Shown here in pieces: positions 13,423-19,995 of a stretch of DNA of 23,749 nt; the first letter of the stretch is position 1; every line of letters starts with the position of its first letter. The translations under genes were made by a program, and so were the position numbers. A model generated the notes under the pieces. The model did not search any database and was not told the DNA's origin. It was given only the letters and a program-made list of their open reading frames with translations. The stretch is taken from IMG/VR virus record IMGVR_UViG_3300045973_000801, positions 1 through 23,749 of that record; one strand, written 5' to 3'. The DNA is from a virus.

Positions 13423-14559
13423 ATGGGGATCAAATATATCCACCCGGAAAATATCGGACTGGAATGGTCAGGCAAGGGACGCCAGCCGATTTGGGTAGCG
13501 AACTGGATCAACGATGGCGGCGCACTGGCCGATCTGGCGGTCGACGGTAAAACCCGGCCTGAAATCGATCTCGATATCGGCGGTGTCATTGATGCTGAAA
13601 CGCTGCCAGTAACAGATCAACAGGAAGCCGGGCAGCAGCAGCTTGAGGTTTGCCTGCGTGAATTCGGATTTCAGGCACTGACGGCTGAAGAGTTTATTCA
13701 GGCAGGTGCTGACGAATTTAATAAGAGCGTTGTCCATGCGTGCCGTGCCGGTGCGGCTTTTTGGGCGGCCCAAGAGGCGTTAAAAAATAAGTCCGGAATC
13801 CGGACTTCCGGCATGGATGAGTTGATTGCCGAGGTTGGACTGCCGAAACAGCGCGTTTATGAGGCCATTTCCATGGCGAAGTTCTACGCCCGGTTGCCCG
13901 AAGTTATGCGTAGCAAGGCGCTATCGCTTGGCAAATCAAATGCCCTTCTACTTGCCTCGCTCCCTCAGGAAGTCATTGATCAGGCCGCCGCATCCGGCAA
14001 TGACCTGATCGGCAAGGCCGACATGATGACGGTGGCCGAGCTGAAAGAAGAGCTGCGTCAGATGCAGCGACGCGAGAAAAACTACGAGGCCGAGCTGGAA
14101 CGCTCTGCTAACCAGATCAAGCGTCTCTCTGAAGACAAGCAGCGCACCACGGATTTCCTGCTGCGCACGGAAGAATTACGCGAAGAGTGCATGGCCCTGC
14201 AACTGGGCGCCGAACTGCATTTAAACAGCCTTCGCAAGCTGTTTGAAGAGACGGATTTACAGGCAACCGAGGGCACGCTGCAGGCCGAGCATGTCTGGGT
14301 GGTTGCCAACACGCTGGCGGCCCGGGCGCTTGACCTGCTTGAGTACCTGCAAGCGCGCGTGCCAGAAGGCATGCCGGAACGCCCGATGACCCAGCACATG
14401 CTGACGCCCGCTGAAGCGGCTCGCTGGCTGCTCGACTACCCCTTGATCGAAAACCGCTTCGCCGCTGAGCAGTCGGTGCGCGAATCGCGCCGTGCCGATG
14501 TTCGCCCACGTGGCCCTGGCCGTCCGAAAGGTGCTTCGAACAAGGGTGGCGAGGCCTAA
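13423..14559 (+). CDS. Early protein with N-terminal H-NS-type DNA-binding motif and C-terminal AT-hook
   Basis: This 378-aa protein starts at ATG 13423; the in-frame ATG at 13399 lies inside the previous gene. Residues 4-38 (YIHPENIGLEWSGKGRQPIW and following) match the C-terminal DNA-binding domain of H-NS-family proteins, with its W-S-G-K-G-R-x-P core, but at the N-terminus. Residues 80-180 resemble DUF3102-type or ParB-like helical regions (AAFWAAQEAL, GLPKQRVYEAISMAKFYARLPE). Residues 205-265 are coiled coil. The tail contains RPRGPGRPKGASNK, an AT-hook core. Two minor-groove binders on one coiled-coil protein suggest DNA bridging or recruitment. It sits just before the transposase. The function is inferred. 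Confidence 0.75.
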   Translation: MGIKYIHPENIGLEWSGKGRQPIWVANWINDGGALADLAVDGKTRPEIDLDIGGVIDAETLPVTDQQEAGQQQLEVCLREFGFQALTAEEFIQAGADEFNKSVVHACRAGAAFWAAQEALKNKSGIRTSGMDELIAEVGLPKQRVYEAISMAKFYARLPEVMRSKALSLGKSNALLLASLPQEVIDQAAASGNDLIGKADMMTVAELKEELRQMQRREKNYEAELERSANQIKRLSEDKQRTTDFLLRTEELREECMALQLGAELHLNSLRKLFEETDLQATEGTLQAEHVWVVANTLAARALDLLEYLQARVPEGMPERPMTQHMLTPAEAARWLLDYPLIENRFAAEQSVRESRRADVRPRGPGRPKGASNKGGEA

Positions 14560-14577
14560 GCCATGCGCGGGGGAGCC

Positions 14578-16230
14578 ATGATGAAACGCATTGAGCCGGC
14601 CAGCCCCGGTGGCGCACGGGCGGTCAAGCCGGTCGCTCAGGTGCTGGCGTTACGGCAGCGTGACCCTTGGCGCGAGGCCACCGAACGCGCCCGGCAGGTG
14701 GCGCTCAGTCGTGAGGGGGTGGTGGTTTATATCCGCTCGTTGATTGATAGCGGCGTCACGCAAAACAACGCGGTGGGGTTGCTGATTGAGCGTGGTTTGG
14801 CCGGCGCATTGCCCGTTCATGTTGCCACCATGCTGGCCGGTGCGGCTAAGGCTGGCCGCTCGGCTCCCTCTCGCTCGGCCATCTGCGAATGGTGCGCCCT
14901 GCACCGCGAAGGCGGCATCACTGCACTGCTGCCGGATCACAAGGGCCGCGTGGTGGAAGCCGCCGGTTGGTGGGGGCCGGCCCTTGAATACTTCAACGTG
15001 CCCTCAAAGCCCGATATGTCGGCGGTTTATCGCCGGCTGGTCGAAGTGGATCACTTTGCCGTCACGTATGACCAGGTGCGCGGCTACTTAACAGGAGTCC
15101 CTGCCATGCTTGGACGCAACAGCCCGGCGCGGATCGGCAAGAAGCTCTACAAGCTGACGGAAAAGGCCTTTATTCGGCGGTCGACCGCCAATGCCTTGCC
15201 CGGCGACGTGTATGTGGCCGACGGCTACCGGGTCGATAAATACCTCGCGCACCCGGTGACGGGCGATATCTGGCGCCCTGAATTGACGGTGGCGATGGAT
15301 ATGCGTAGCCGCATGCCGGTGCACTGGCGGGCGGATGAGCACGAAGGCACCTATGCCGTGCAGAACATGTGGGCTGAGTGTTTTGCTAAGTGGAACCACG
15401 TGCCGCCCTTCCTCTATGTGGATAACGGCTCGGGTTATAAAAACTTCCTGATGTCGGATGAGGCGGTCGGTTTTTATGCCCGCGCTGGCATTCAGCAAGT
15501 GATTCATGCCATCCCCGGTAACCCGCACGGCAAGGGCTGGATTGAGCGCTTCTTCCGCTCAATGCGCGATGACTTCCTCAAGCTCTGGCACCCCGAGTTG
15601 TACTGCGGTGATGACATGGCCCCAGAGGCGCTGAATCACACCGTGGCCGAGATCAAGGCCGGGCGCTTGAAATTGCCCTCGCTCGCAGAGTTTTCTGATG
15701 CGCTCAATGCCTGGATAGCGCGCTACATCAGCCGTCCGCATCCGGAAGATGCCAGCGTGACGCGGGCTGAACTGTGGGCGCAACTGGTGCCGATCCCGCC
15801 TTGCGGCAGCGTCACCGAACTGAAGCGTCAGGCCGTCACGCTCACCGTGCGCCGCGCCAGCATCAAGCATGGCAAGCGCGAGTACAGCCACCCCGATCTG
15901 CATGCCTTCAACGGTGAAAAGCTGGTCATGGAATACGACCTGATGGACGACCGTATTGCCGTGATGCGCACCCATAACGGGCGCTGGATTTGCGACGCCA
16001 ACCTGATCGTGGCGATGGATGCCATCGCACCGAACCGCCTGGAAGAAAAGCGCCAGCACCGGGTCGACGACGCGATGAAGCGCCTGCAAAAGAAGATGGA
16101 CGAACAACAAGCCCGCTCTGGCCGGGTCATCGACGCCGATGCCGTGGCCGATGGGGCGGCGCTGGAAGGCACGGCCACCCGTTTGCTTGGCGATGCCGGC
16201 GACGATGAAATCAATCTTTTCGATATTTAA
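14578..16230 (+). CDS. A: Mu-type DDE transposase (MuA-like)
   Basis: This protein of about 550 aa catalyses strand transfer for integration and replicative transposition. The RNase H-like core has the acidic triad, counted from the 14578 start: D215 in VYVADGYRVDK, D282 in LYVDNGSGYKN and E323 in HGKGWIERFFRSM. The D-D spacing of 67 equals that of MuA. The C-terminal Mu-type beta-barrel region follows (about 390-470) and then a charged helical tail, the probable contact for MuB and ClpX. The start is chosen at ATG 14578 or 14581, after GGGGGAG. The ATG at 14563 precedes that ribosome site. Confidence 0.95.
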   Translation: MMKRIEPASPGGARAVKPVAQVLALRQRDPWREATERARQVALSREGVVVYIRSLIDSGVTQNNAVGLLIERGLAGALPVHVATMLAGAAKAGRSAPSRSAICEWCALHREGGITALLPDHKGRVVEAAGWWGPALEYFNVPSKPDMSAVYRRLVEVDHFAVTYDQVRGYLTGVPAMLGRNSPARIGKKLYKLTEKAFIRRSTANALPGDVYVADGYRVDKYLAHPVTGDIWRPELTVAMDMRSRMPVHWRADEHEGTYAVQNMWAECFAKWNHVPPFLYVDNGSGYKNFLMSDEAVGFYARAGIQQVIHAIPGNPHGKGWIERFFRSMRDDFLKLWHPELYCGDDMAPEALNHTVAEIKAGRLKLPSLAEFSDALNAWIARYISRPHPEDASVTRAELWAQLVPIPPCGSVTELKRQAVTLTVRRASIKHGKREYSHPDLHAFNGEKLVMEYDLMDDRIAVMRTHNGRWICDANLIVAMDAIAPNRLEEKRQHRVDDAMKRLQKKMDEQQARSGRVIDADAVADGAALEGTATRLLGDAGDDEINLFDI

Positions 16231-16239
16231 GGGGAAACC

Positions 16240-17184
16240 ATGTCTGAAACCATCCAGTGGCCCAGCCACTACACCCAAGCCGACGTGGCGCTGATCGCCA
16301 TCGTCAAGGACTGGATTGCGGCTCGTGAATATACGCAGGCCGCGCTGGCCCGGCTGGCGCGTATCTCCGGCAGCAGTCTGAACCAGATCATCAAGGGCGT
16401 GTATGCGACCAGCCCGACAAAGTTGTTGACCTCGGTCGAGTCGGCTATGCGCCATGCCGATGAAACCAGCGGCCATACCGTGGCGGCGGTGGAAACCAGT
16501 GTCTTTCGCCTGGTCAATATTGCGTGCGACATGGCGCGGCGCTATCGCAATTTTGCGGTGGCCACCGGCTTTGTCGGCACCGGCAAGACCTTTGCGCTGA
16601 AGCACTACGCCAGCACGCACCCCAACACCTATTTCATCGAAGCGGCACCGACCATGACGCAGGCCAGCCTGACCAAGCAGCTTTATCGCGTCGTGGTCGG
16701 CCCCGGCAAAGGCAGCATCGCAGATAAATACGACGAACTGGTCGCCAGCCTGAAAAGCACTGACGCTTTGATCATCGTGGATGAGGCCGAGACACTGACC
16801 CCCGGTCAGTTGCATACGATCCGCCGCGTACGCGACATGGCGGGCATCGGCATCGTGCTGGCAGGAACGGAACACCTCTCCGGTTTGATCAAGCCGCTGC
16901 ACGGCCAGTTTGACCAGATTCGCTCCCGCGTCGGCTTCTGGCCGGAGACGATCCGCGCTATCAGCCAGGACGATGCCGCCGCCCTGGTGCAATCCGCCTT
17001 TGGCGCTGAAGAAGTCGCCGATGAAGTGATTGCCCGCCTGTACGCCTACTGCAAGGGCAGCGCCCGGATGCTGGTGGAGGGGTTAGTCGCCGGCATCAAG
17101 GAATTCCGCCGGGGCCGTGCCCTGGATATCAAGCTGGTCGACGCCGTCGCCAAGCAAGCCCTTTGTCTTCAATCACTCGCTTGA
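16240..17184 (+). CDS. B: MuB-like ATPase, transposition target-DNA activator
   Basis: Residues 16-60 of this 314-aa protein form an HTH (YTQAALARLARISGSSLNQI). The AAA+/ATPase domain has Walker A GFVGTGKT at 110-117 and Walker B ALIIVDEAE at 176-184, followed by a sensor-like VLAGTEHL. MuB binds target DNA nonspecifically, delivers it to MuA and gives target immunity. The small N-terminal HTH and the order A-B are as in Mu. It starts 9 nt after A with GGGGAAA upstream. Confidence 0.93.
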   Translation: MSETIQWPSHYTQADVALIAIVKDWIAAREYTQAALARLARISGSSLNQIIKGVYATSPTKLLTSVESAMRHADETSGHTVAAVETSVFRLVNIACDMARRYRNFAVATGFVGTGKTFALKHYASTHPNTYFIEAAPTMTQASLTKQLYRVVVGPGKGSIADKYDELVASLKSTDALIIVDEAETLTPGQLHTIRRVRDMAGIGIVLAGTEHLSGLIKPLHGQFDQIRSRVGFWPETIRAISQDDAAALVQSAFGAEEVADEVIARLYAYCKGSARMLVEGLVAGIKEFRRGRALDIKLVDAVAKQALCLQSLA

Positions 17185-17192
17185 GGTGTGCC

Positions 17193-17429
17193 ATGGAAAA
17201 CGTTATTCAAATATCCGCTGCGCCGCAGGTATTTAACCCGGTGTTCGTCATGCGCCTGGCCGAGGCCAACAAGGCCGTGCGCCAGTTGCGCGATTACGGT
17301 TGCAGCATCTTGAGTCAGGTCATCGGCGACCGCGAAAAGCCGACGGAAATTGTGGTTGACCGCAACCCGCACAAAACGCTGATCGGTTGCCCGAGCGTGC
17401 ATGTGACCTGCGTCCGGAGGTGGCAATGA
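17193..17429 (+). CDS. Small early protein, unknown
   Basis: This 78-aa protein starts at ATG 17193, preceded by GAGGTG. An in-frame ATG at 17163 lies inside B. It has a helical middle (VFVMRLAEANKAVRQLRDYG) and a strand-rich end with three cysteines. Its stop overlaps the next start (ATGA). No family is recognised. Confidence 0.65.
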   Translation: MENVIQISAAPQVFNPVFVMRLAEANKAVRQLRDYGCSILSQVIGDREKPTEIVVDRNPHKTLIGCPSVHVTCVRRWQ

Positions 17430-17695
17430 AACCGAATCAAGCCGGTCGCTGGACAGAACCCGAAGATACCGAACTTAAAAGCCTGCTGGCCTCGGGATTG
17501 GCGCGCTCCGTGATCGCCCAGCGCCTTGGTCGTCCGGAAAGCTCTATCCATACCCGCGTCGCTCACTTTGCGCTGAAGCCCGCTACTAAGCGCCGCCAGT
17601 GCATGTGCTGCGGCAATCAATTCAGCTCCGAGGGGCCGCACAACCGGCTGTGTGCTGCATGCCGGAAAAAACAAACATCCCCGTATCAACCTTAA
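17426..17695 (+). CDS. Small Myb/HTH plus zinc-ribbon-like protein
   Basis: This 89-aa protein has an N-terminal GRWTEPEDTELKSLLASG with RSVIAQRLGRPESSIHTRV, which is SANT/Myb- or HTH-like (about residues 7-45). A zinc-binding motif follows at about 59-79: a C-x2-C pair in CMCCG and a C-x2-C pair in CAAC around GPHNRL. It probably binds DNA. Such proteins recur in phage early operons, with no defined role known to me. The start is at 17426 with GGAGGTGGCA upstream. Confidence 0.75.
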   Translation: MKPNQAGRWTEPEDTELKSLLASGLARSVIAQRLGRPESSIHTRVAHFALKPATKRRQCMCCGNQFSSEGPHNRLCAACRKKQTSPYQP

Positions 17696-17712
17696 CCATT
17701 GGAGTAAAAAAC

Positions 17713-18330
17713 ATGTCAAAAACCGTAATCCCTGAAGGCTACCGCGCCGACGCTAATGGCCGTCTTGTGCCGGAGGCCATGATCAAGCCGATCGACCGCA
17801 CCCGTGATGAACTGGTGCAGGAGCTGGTGCGCCAGGCACTCGTGATGCACGATGCCCTGGTGGCTTTCAAAGGCCGCGTCTTTAACGACCTCAATGCCTT
17901 TGTTGATTTGTCTGCCGAACAGTACGACGTGAAGTTCGGTGGGAAAAAAGGCAACCTGACGCTCTATACCTTCGATGGACGTTACAAGGTGCAGGTCGCT
18001 ATCGCTGAGCACATGGTGTTCGATGAACGCCTGCAGGCCGCCAAGCACCTGATCGATGAGTGCATCACCGATTGGGCGCAGAGCAGCCGCGATGAAATCA
18101 AGGTGCTGGTGCAGTCGGCTTTTGATACTGACAAGGAAGGCAAGATCAACACCGGCCGCGTGCTCGGCCTGCGCCGTTTAGATATCAAGGATAAAAAGTG
18201 GCAACAGGCCATGACTGCCATCGGTGAAAGCCTGCAGGTGGTCGGCAGCAAGGAGTACGTGCGGTTTTATGAGCGGGTGGGCAACACCGAGAAGTACCAG
18301 CCAATCAGCCTTGATGTGGCGGCGGTGTAA
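17713..18330 (+). CDS. DUF3164 family protein
   Basis: This 205-aa protein has the family opening VIPEGYRADANGRLVPEAMIKPIDRTRDELV, a FVDLSAEQYDVKFGGKKGNLTLYTFDGRYKVQ core and a helical C-terminus with GRVLGLRRLDIKDKKWQQAM. DUF3164 proteins are standard in the early operons of Mu-like phages. Some are described in the context of sigma-like or DNA metabolism roles, but their function is not established. The start is ATG 17713 after TTGGAGT. Confidence 0.88.
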   Translation: MSKTVIPEGYRADANGRLVPEAMIKPIDRTRDELVQELVRQALVMHDALVAFKGRVFNDLNAFVDLSAEQYDVKFGGKKGNLTLYTFDGRYKVQVAIAEHMVFDERLQAAKHLIDECITDWAQSSRDEIKVLVQSAFDTDKEGKINTGRVLGLRRLDIKDKKWQQAMTAIGESLQVVGSKEYVRFYERVGNTEKYQPISLDVAAV

Positions 18331-18332
18331 TC

Positions 18333-18650
18333 ATGGATAACAACGTAAAAACTGGAATGACCGTAGTCCTTGAAGATCACGGGCAAGACTTTCTTGAGTT
18401 TGATCTCGATGAACGCGGCGAAATTATCGAGACTCGGCCATATCAAGGCAGGGTTTTGAATGGCCGCAAGGTGCTAAACAAAAATCTAGGCGTCGGCGAT
18501 AGATTATTGCTCGCTGCTGATGCTTTCGCCGGCAAGTCATTAACAATCAAATACCCGGTGGAATCGATAAAGTCACTGACGAAAGATACCGCTGTGCCAG
18601 CCATCGTCTTCTACCCCGCCGGCAGTCTTGGCGAGCCGCTGGAGAGCTGA
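18333..18650 (+). CDS. Small early-operon protein, unknown
   Basis: This 105-aa acidic protein is predicted mostly beta (GMTVVLEDHGQDFLEFDLDE, VGDRLLLAADAFAGKSLTIKYP). It is tightly packed, 2 nt after DUF3164 and 2 nt before the next gene. I do not recognise it. Confidence 0.65.
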   Translation: MDNNVKTGMTVVLEDHGQDFLEFDLDERGEIIETRPYQGRVLNGRKVLNKNLGVGDRLLLAADAFAGKSLTIKYPVESIKSLTKDTAVPAIVFYPAGSLGEPLES

Positions 18651-18652
18651 TC

Positions 18653-18868
18653 ATGGACGATATCGACATGCTGAACAAACAGGCGCAGTACCTTGAACGC
18701 GAGAACAGGAAGTTGCGCCGTACCCTTCGCGATGAATTCGCCCAAGCGGCCTTGACTGGATACCTTGCCTCATTTGAACCCACTGGGGAACCGACTGAGT
18801 TTTCACAAAGCATTGCTCGCGATTGCTATGTGATGGCTGATGCCATGCTGGAGGCTCGCAAATCATGA
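18653..18868 (+). CDS. Small early-operon protein, short coiled coil
   Basis: Residues 6-28 of this 71-aa protein form a charged coiled coil (LNKQAQYLERENRKLRRTL). The rest, DEFAQAALTGYLAS and then CYVMADAMLEARKS, follows a layout common to small phage proteins ending in DAMLxAR. The stop overlaps gemA (ATGA). The function is unknown. Confidence 0.65.
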   Translation: MDDIDMLNKQAQYLERENRKLRRTLRDEFAQAALTGYLASFEPTGEPTEFSQSIARDCYVMADAMLEARKS

Positions 18869-19314
18869 GCGACTTGCAAAAACATCACCTGCAGCTGGTG
18901 GGCATTGCCAAGTCTTGGGCGATGAAGCATCTGGCCGGCTGGTCGGACGATTGCCACCGCGATCTGCTGACACTCTCCGGTGGCAAGGCGGTCGACGGCA
19001 AGGTATCGGCCAGCACGCTGAACGTGCCGCAACTCAATGCAGTGCTGGAGAGCTATGAGCGCCGGGGCTGGCCGCGTCAAAAAAAGGTATTCGGCCAAGG
19101 CACGGCGGCCAAGACGGTGCCGCCGCGTATTGCGCACCTGGTGCGCTTGTGGGGCAGGCTGGGGGTAGCTGGCAAGGTCGAGAAAGCGACCCGGCCGGCA
19201 CTGCTCGCCTGGTGCGGCCGTCAGGTCGGGCATGAGGTAGGCGATCTCGATAGCCTGACTATCCCCGAGTGCCAGAAGCTGACCGAAGCGCTTAAAGGCT
19301 GGCTGGGGCGCTGA
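18865..19314 (+). CDS. gemA: GemA-like regulatory protein
   Basis: This 149-aa protein carries the GemA (DUF1018) features: HHLQLVGIAKSWA near the N-terminus, a central basic region, GTAAKTVPPRIAHLVRLWGRLG (about 76-97) and LTIPECQKLTEALKGW at the end. In Mu, GemA modulates host gene expression and DNA topology. It directly precedes mor, as in Mu (gemA-mor). The start overlaps the previous stop. Confidence 0.88.
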   Translation: MSDLQKHHLQLVGIAKSWAMKHLAGWSDDCHRDLLTLSGGKAVDGKVSASTLNVPQLNAVLESYERRGWPRQKKVFGQGTAAKTVPPRIAHLVRLWGRLGVAGKVEKATRPALLAWCGRQVGHEVGDLDSLTIPECQKLTEALKGWLGR

Positions 19315-19315
19315 C

Positions 19316-19762
19316 ATGGCCTACCGCCTGATGCCTACTGCACCGGATTATCAACCGTCCCAGCCGCTCCAGTGGCCGGCGGTGGATGATGATCTGCTGC
19401 GCACCTTGCCCCCTGTCTTGCGCGGGGTGGTGATGGCGCTGGGCTTTGTCCGTGCCCGTGGCTTCCTGGTGTTGCATGGCGGGGTCAATGTCAGTATTCC
19501 ACGGTACAAAACGGCCGCGCTGGGGCTGGAAGATGATGAACTGGCCCGCCTGCGGGAAGCACTGGTCCTGCACATGGATGCCGCCGGCCGGGTCTGGATG
19601 CCTAAAGCCGACAAGCTGTTCAACCGTGCCCGTGATACGCAGATCAGAAAAGACCGGAAAAACACCAGTATTTCGGCGCTGGCCCGAGCGCATGATCTGT
19701 CCAGCCGGCACATCCTGAACATCTGCCGGGAAGACGACGATAGGCAATTTGACCTGTTTTAA
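19316..19762 (+). CDS. mor: Mor-family transcriptional activator
   Basis: This 148-aa protein has the Mor/C fold: a dimerisation region with the strand-like GFLVLHGGVNVSIPRYKTAA, then a C-terminal HTH in NTSISALARAHDLSSRHILNI (about residues 120-140). Mor activates middle transcription in Mu, leading to late gene expression via C. No separate C gene is seen in the window, so this protein may act directly on late operons. The last codons form the left arm of a perfect inverted repeat. Confidence 0.88.
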   Translation: MAYRLMPTAPDYQPSQPLQWPAVDDDLLRTLPPVLRGVVMALGFVRARGFLVLHGGVNVSIPRYKTAALGLEDDELARLREALVLHMDAAGRVWMPKADKLFNRARDTQIRKDRKNTSISALARAHDLSSRHILNICREDDDRQFDLF

Positions 19763-19810
19763 GCGGTGGCCGGAAAACGCTGATCGGTCACCGCTTAAAA
19801 CAGGTCAAAT
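19747..19810. repeat. Perfect 22-bp inverted repeat across the mor stop
   Basis: Positions 19747-19768 and 19789-19810 are perfect reverse complements with a 20-nt centre. Pairing can extend three more GC pairs inward past a G-T. The left arm encodes the last five residues and stop of mor. A T-tract does not follow either arm. It could be a strong terminator or insulator between early and late operons, an attenuator, or a scar of rearrangement. Confidence 0.75.
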
Positions 19811-19832
19811 ACCCATTTGAAGACCATTTAAA
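19807..19832 (+). repeat. Copy 2 of the AAATACCC..TTTGAAG..TTTAAA element
   Basis: This is a direct repeat of 282-309 (same strand), 26 nt against 28 nt. It abuts the right arm of the inverted repeat here and the G stop codon there. Confidence 0.5.
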
Positions 19833-19924
19833 AAACGCTTTCGCGGCCTTGGGTATAGACAGGCCCCACTCTGCAGCGAAAACGCAGCACAGCGCGATTC
19901 TGAAGGTCGTCCCCGAATCGCCCG

Positions 19925-19955
19925 GCAGGAAACATTTCCAGCCTTAACCGCCGTC
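19925..19955 (+). promoter_or_regulatory. Late control element, rightward copy
   Basis: The core GGAAACATTTCC (19928-19939) is nearly palindromic. The 31-nt element matches 8947-8977 (minus) at 24 positions. It ends 40 nt before the protease start. A CGCCGT/ACGGCG hairpin (19949-19967) follows. The remainder of 19833-19924 shows no gene. Confidence 0.6.
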
Positions 19956-19972
19956 AGCTGAACGGCGAAGAT

Positions 19973-19991
19973 TGCTCCATCAACAGGAGCA
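19973..19991 (+). promoter_or_regulatory. Hairpin enclosing the protease ribosome site
   Basis: TGCTCC (19973-19978) pairs with GGAGCA (19986-19991), enclosing the AGGAG ribosome site of the GTG start at 19996. It might dampen translation of the protease relative to the internal scaffold start. Confidence 0.3.
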
Positions 19992-19995
19992 AGCC

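Noticed and set aside
15559-16992. A 477-aa open frame antisense to the transposase and MuB-like genes
   Set aside because: It is a shadow of two well-supported genes in GC-rich codons. No start signal or family resemblance was seen.
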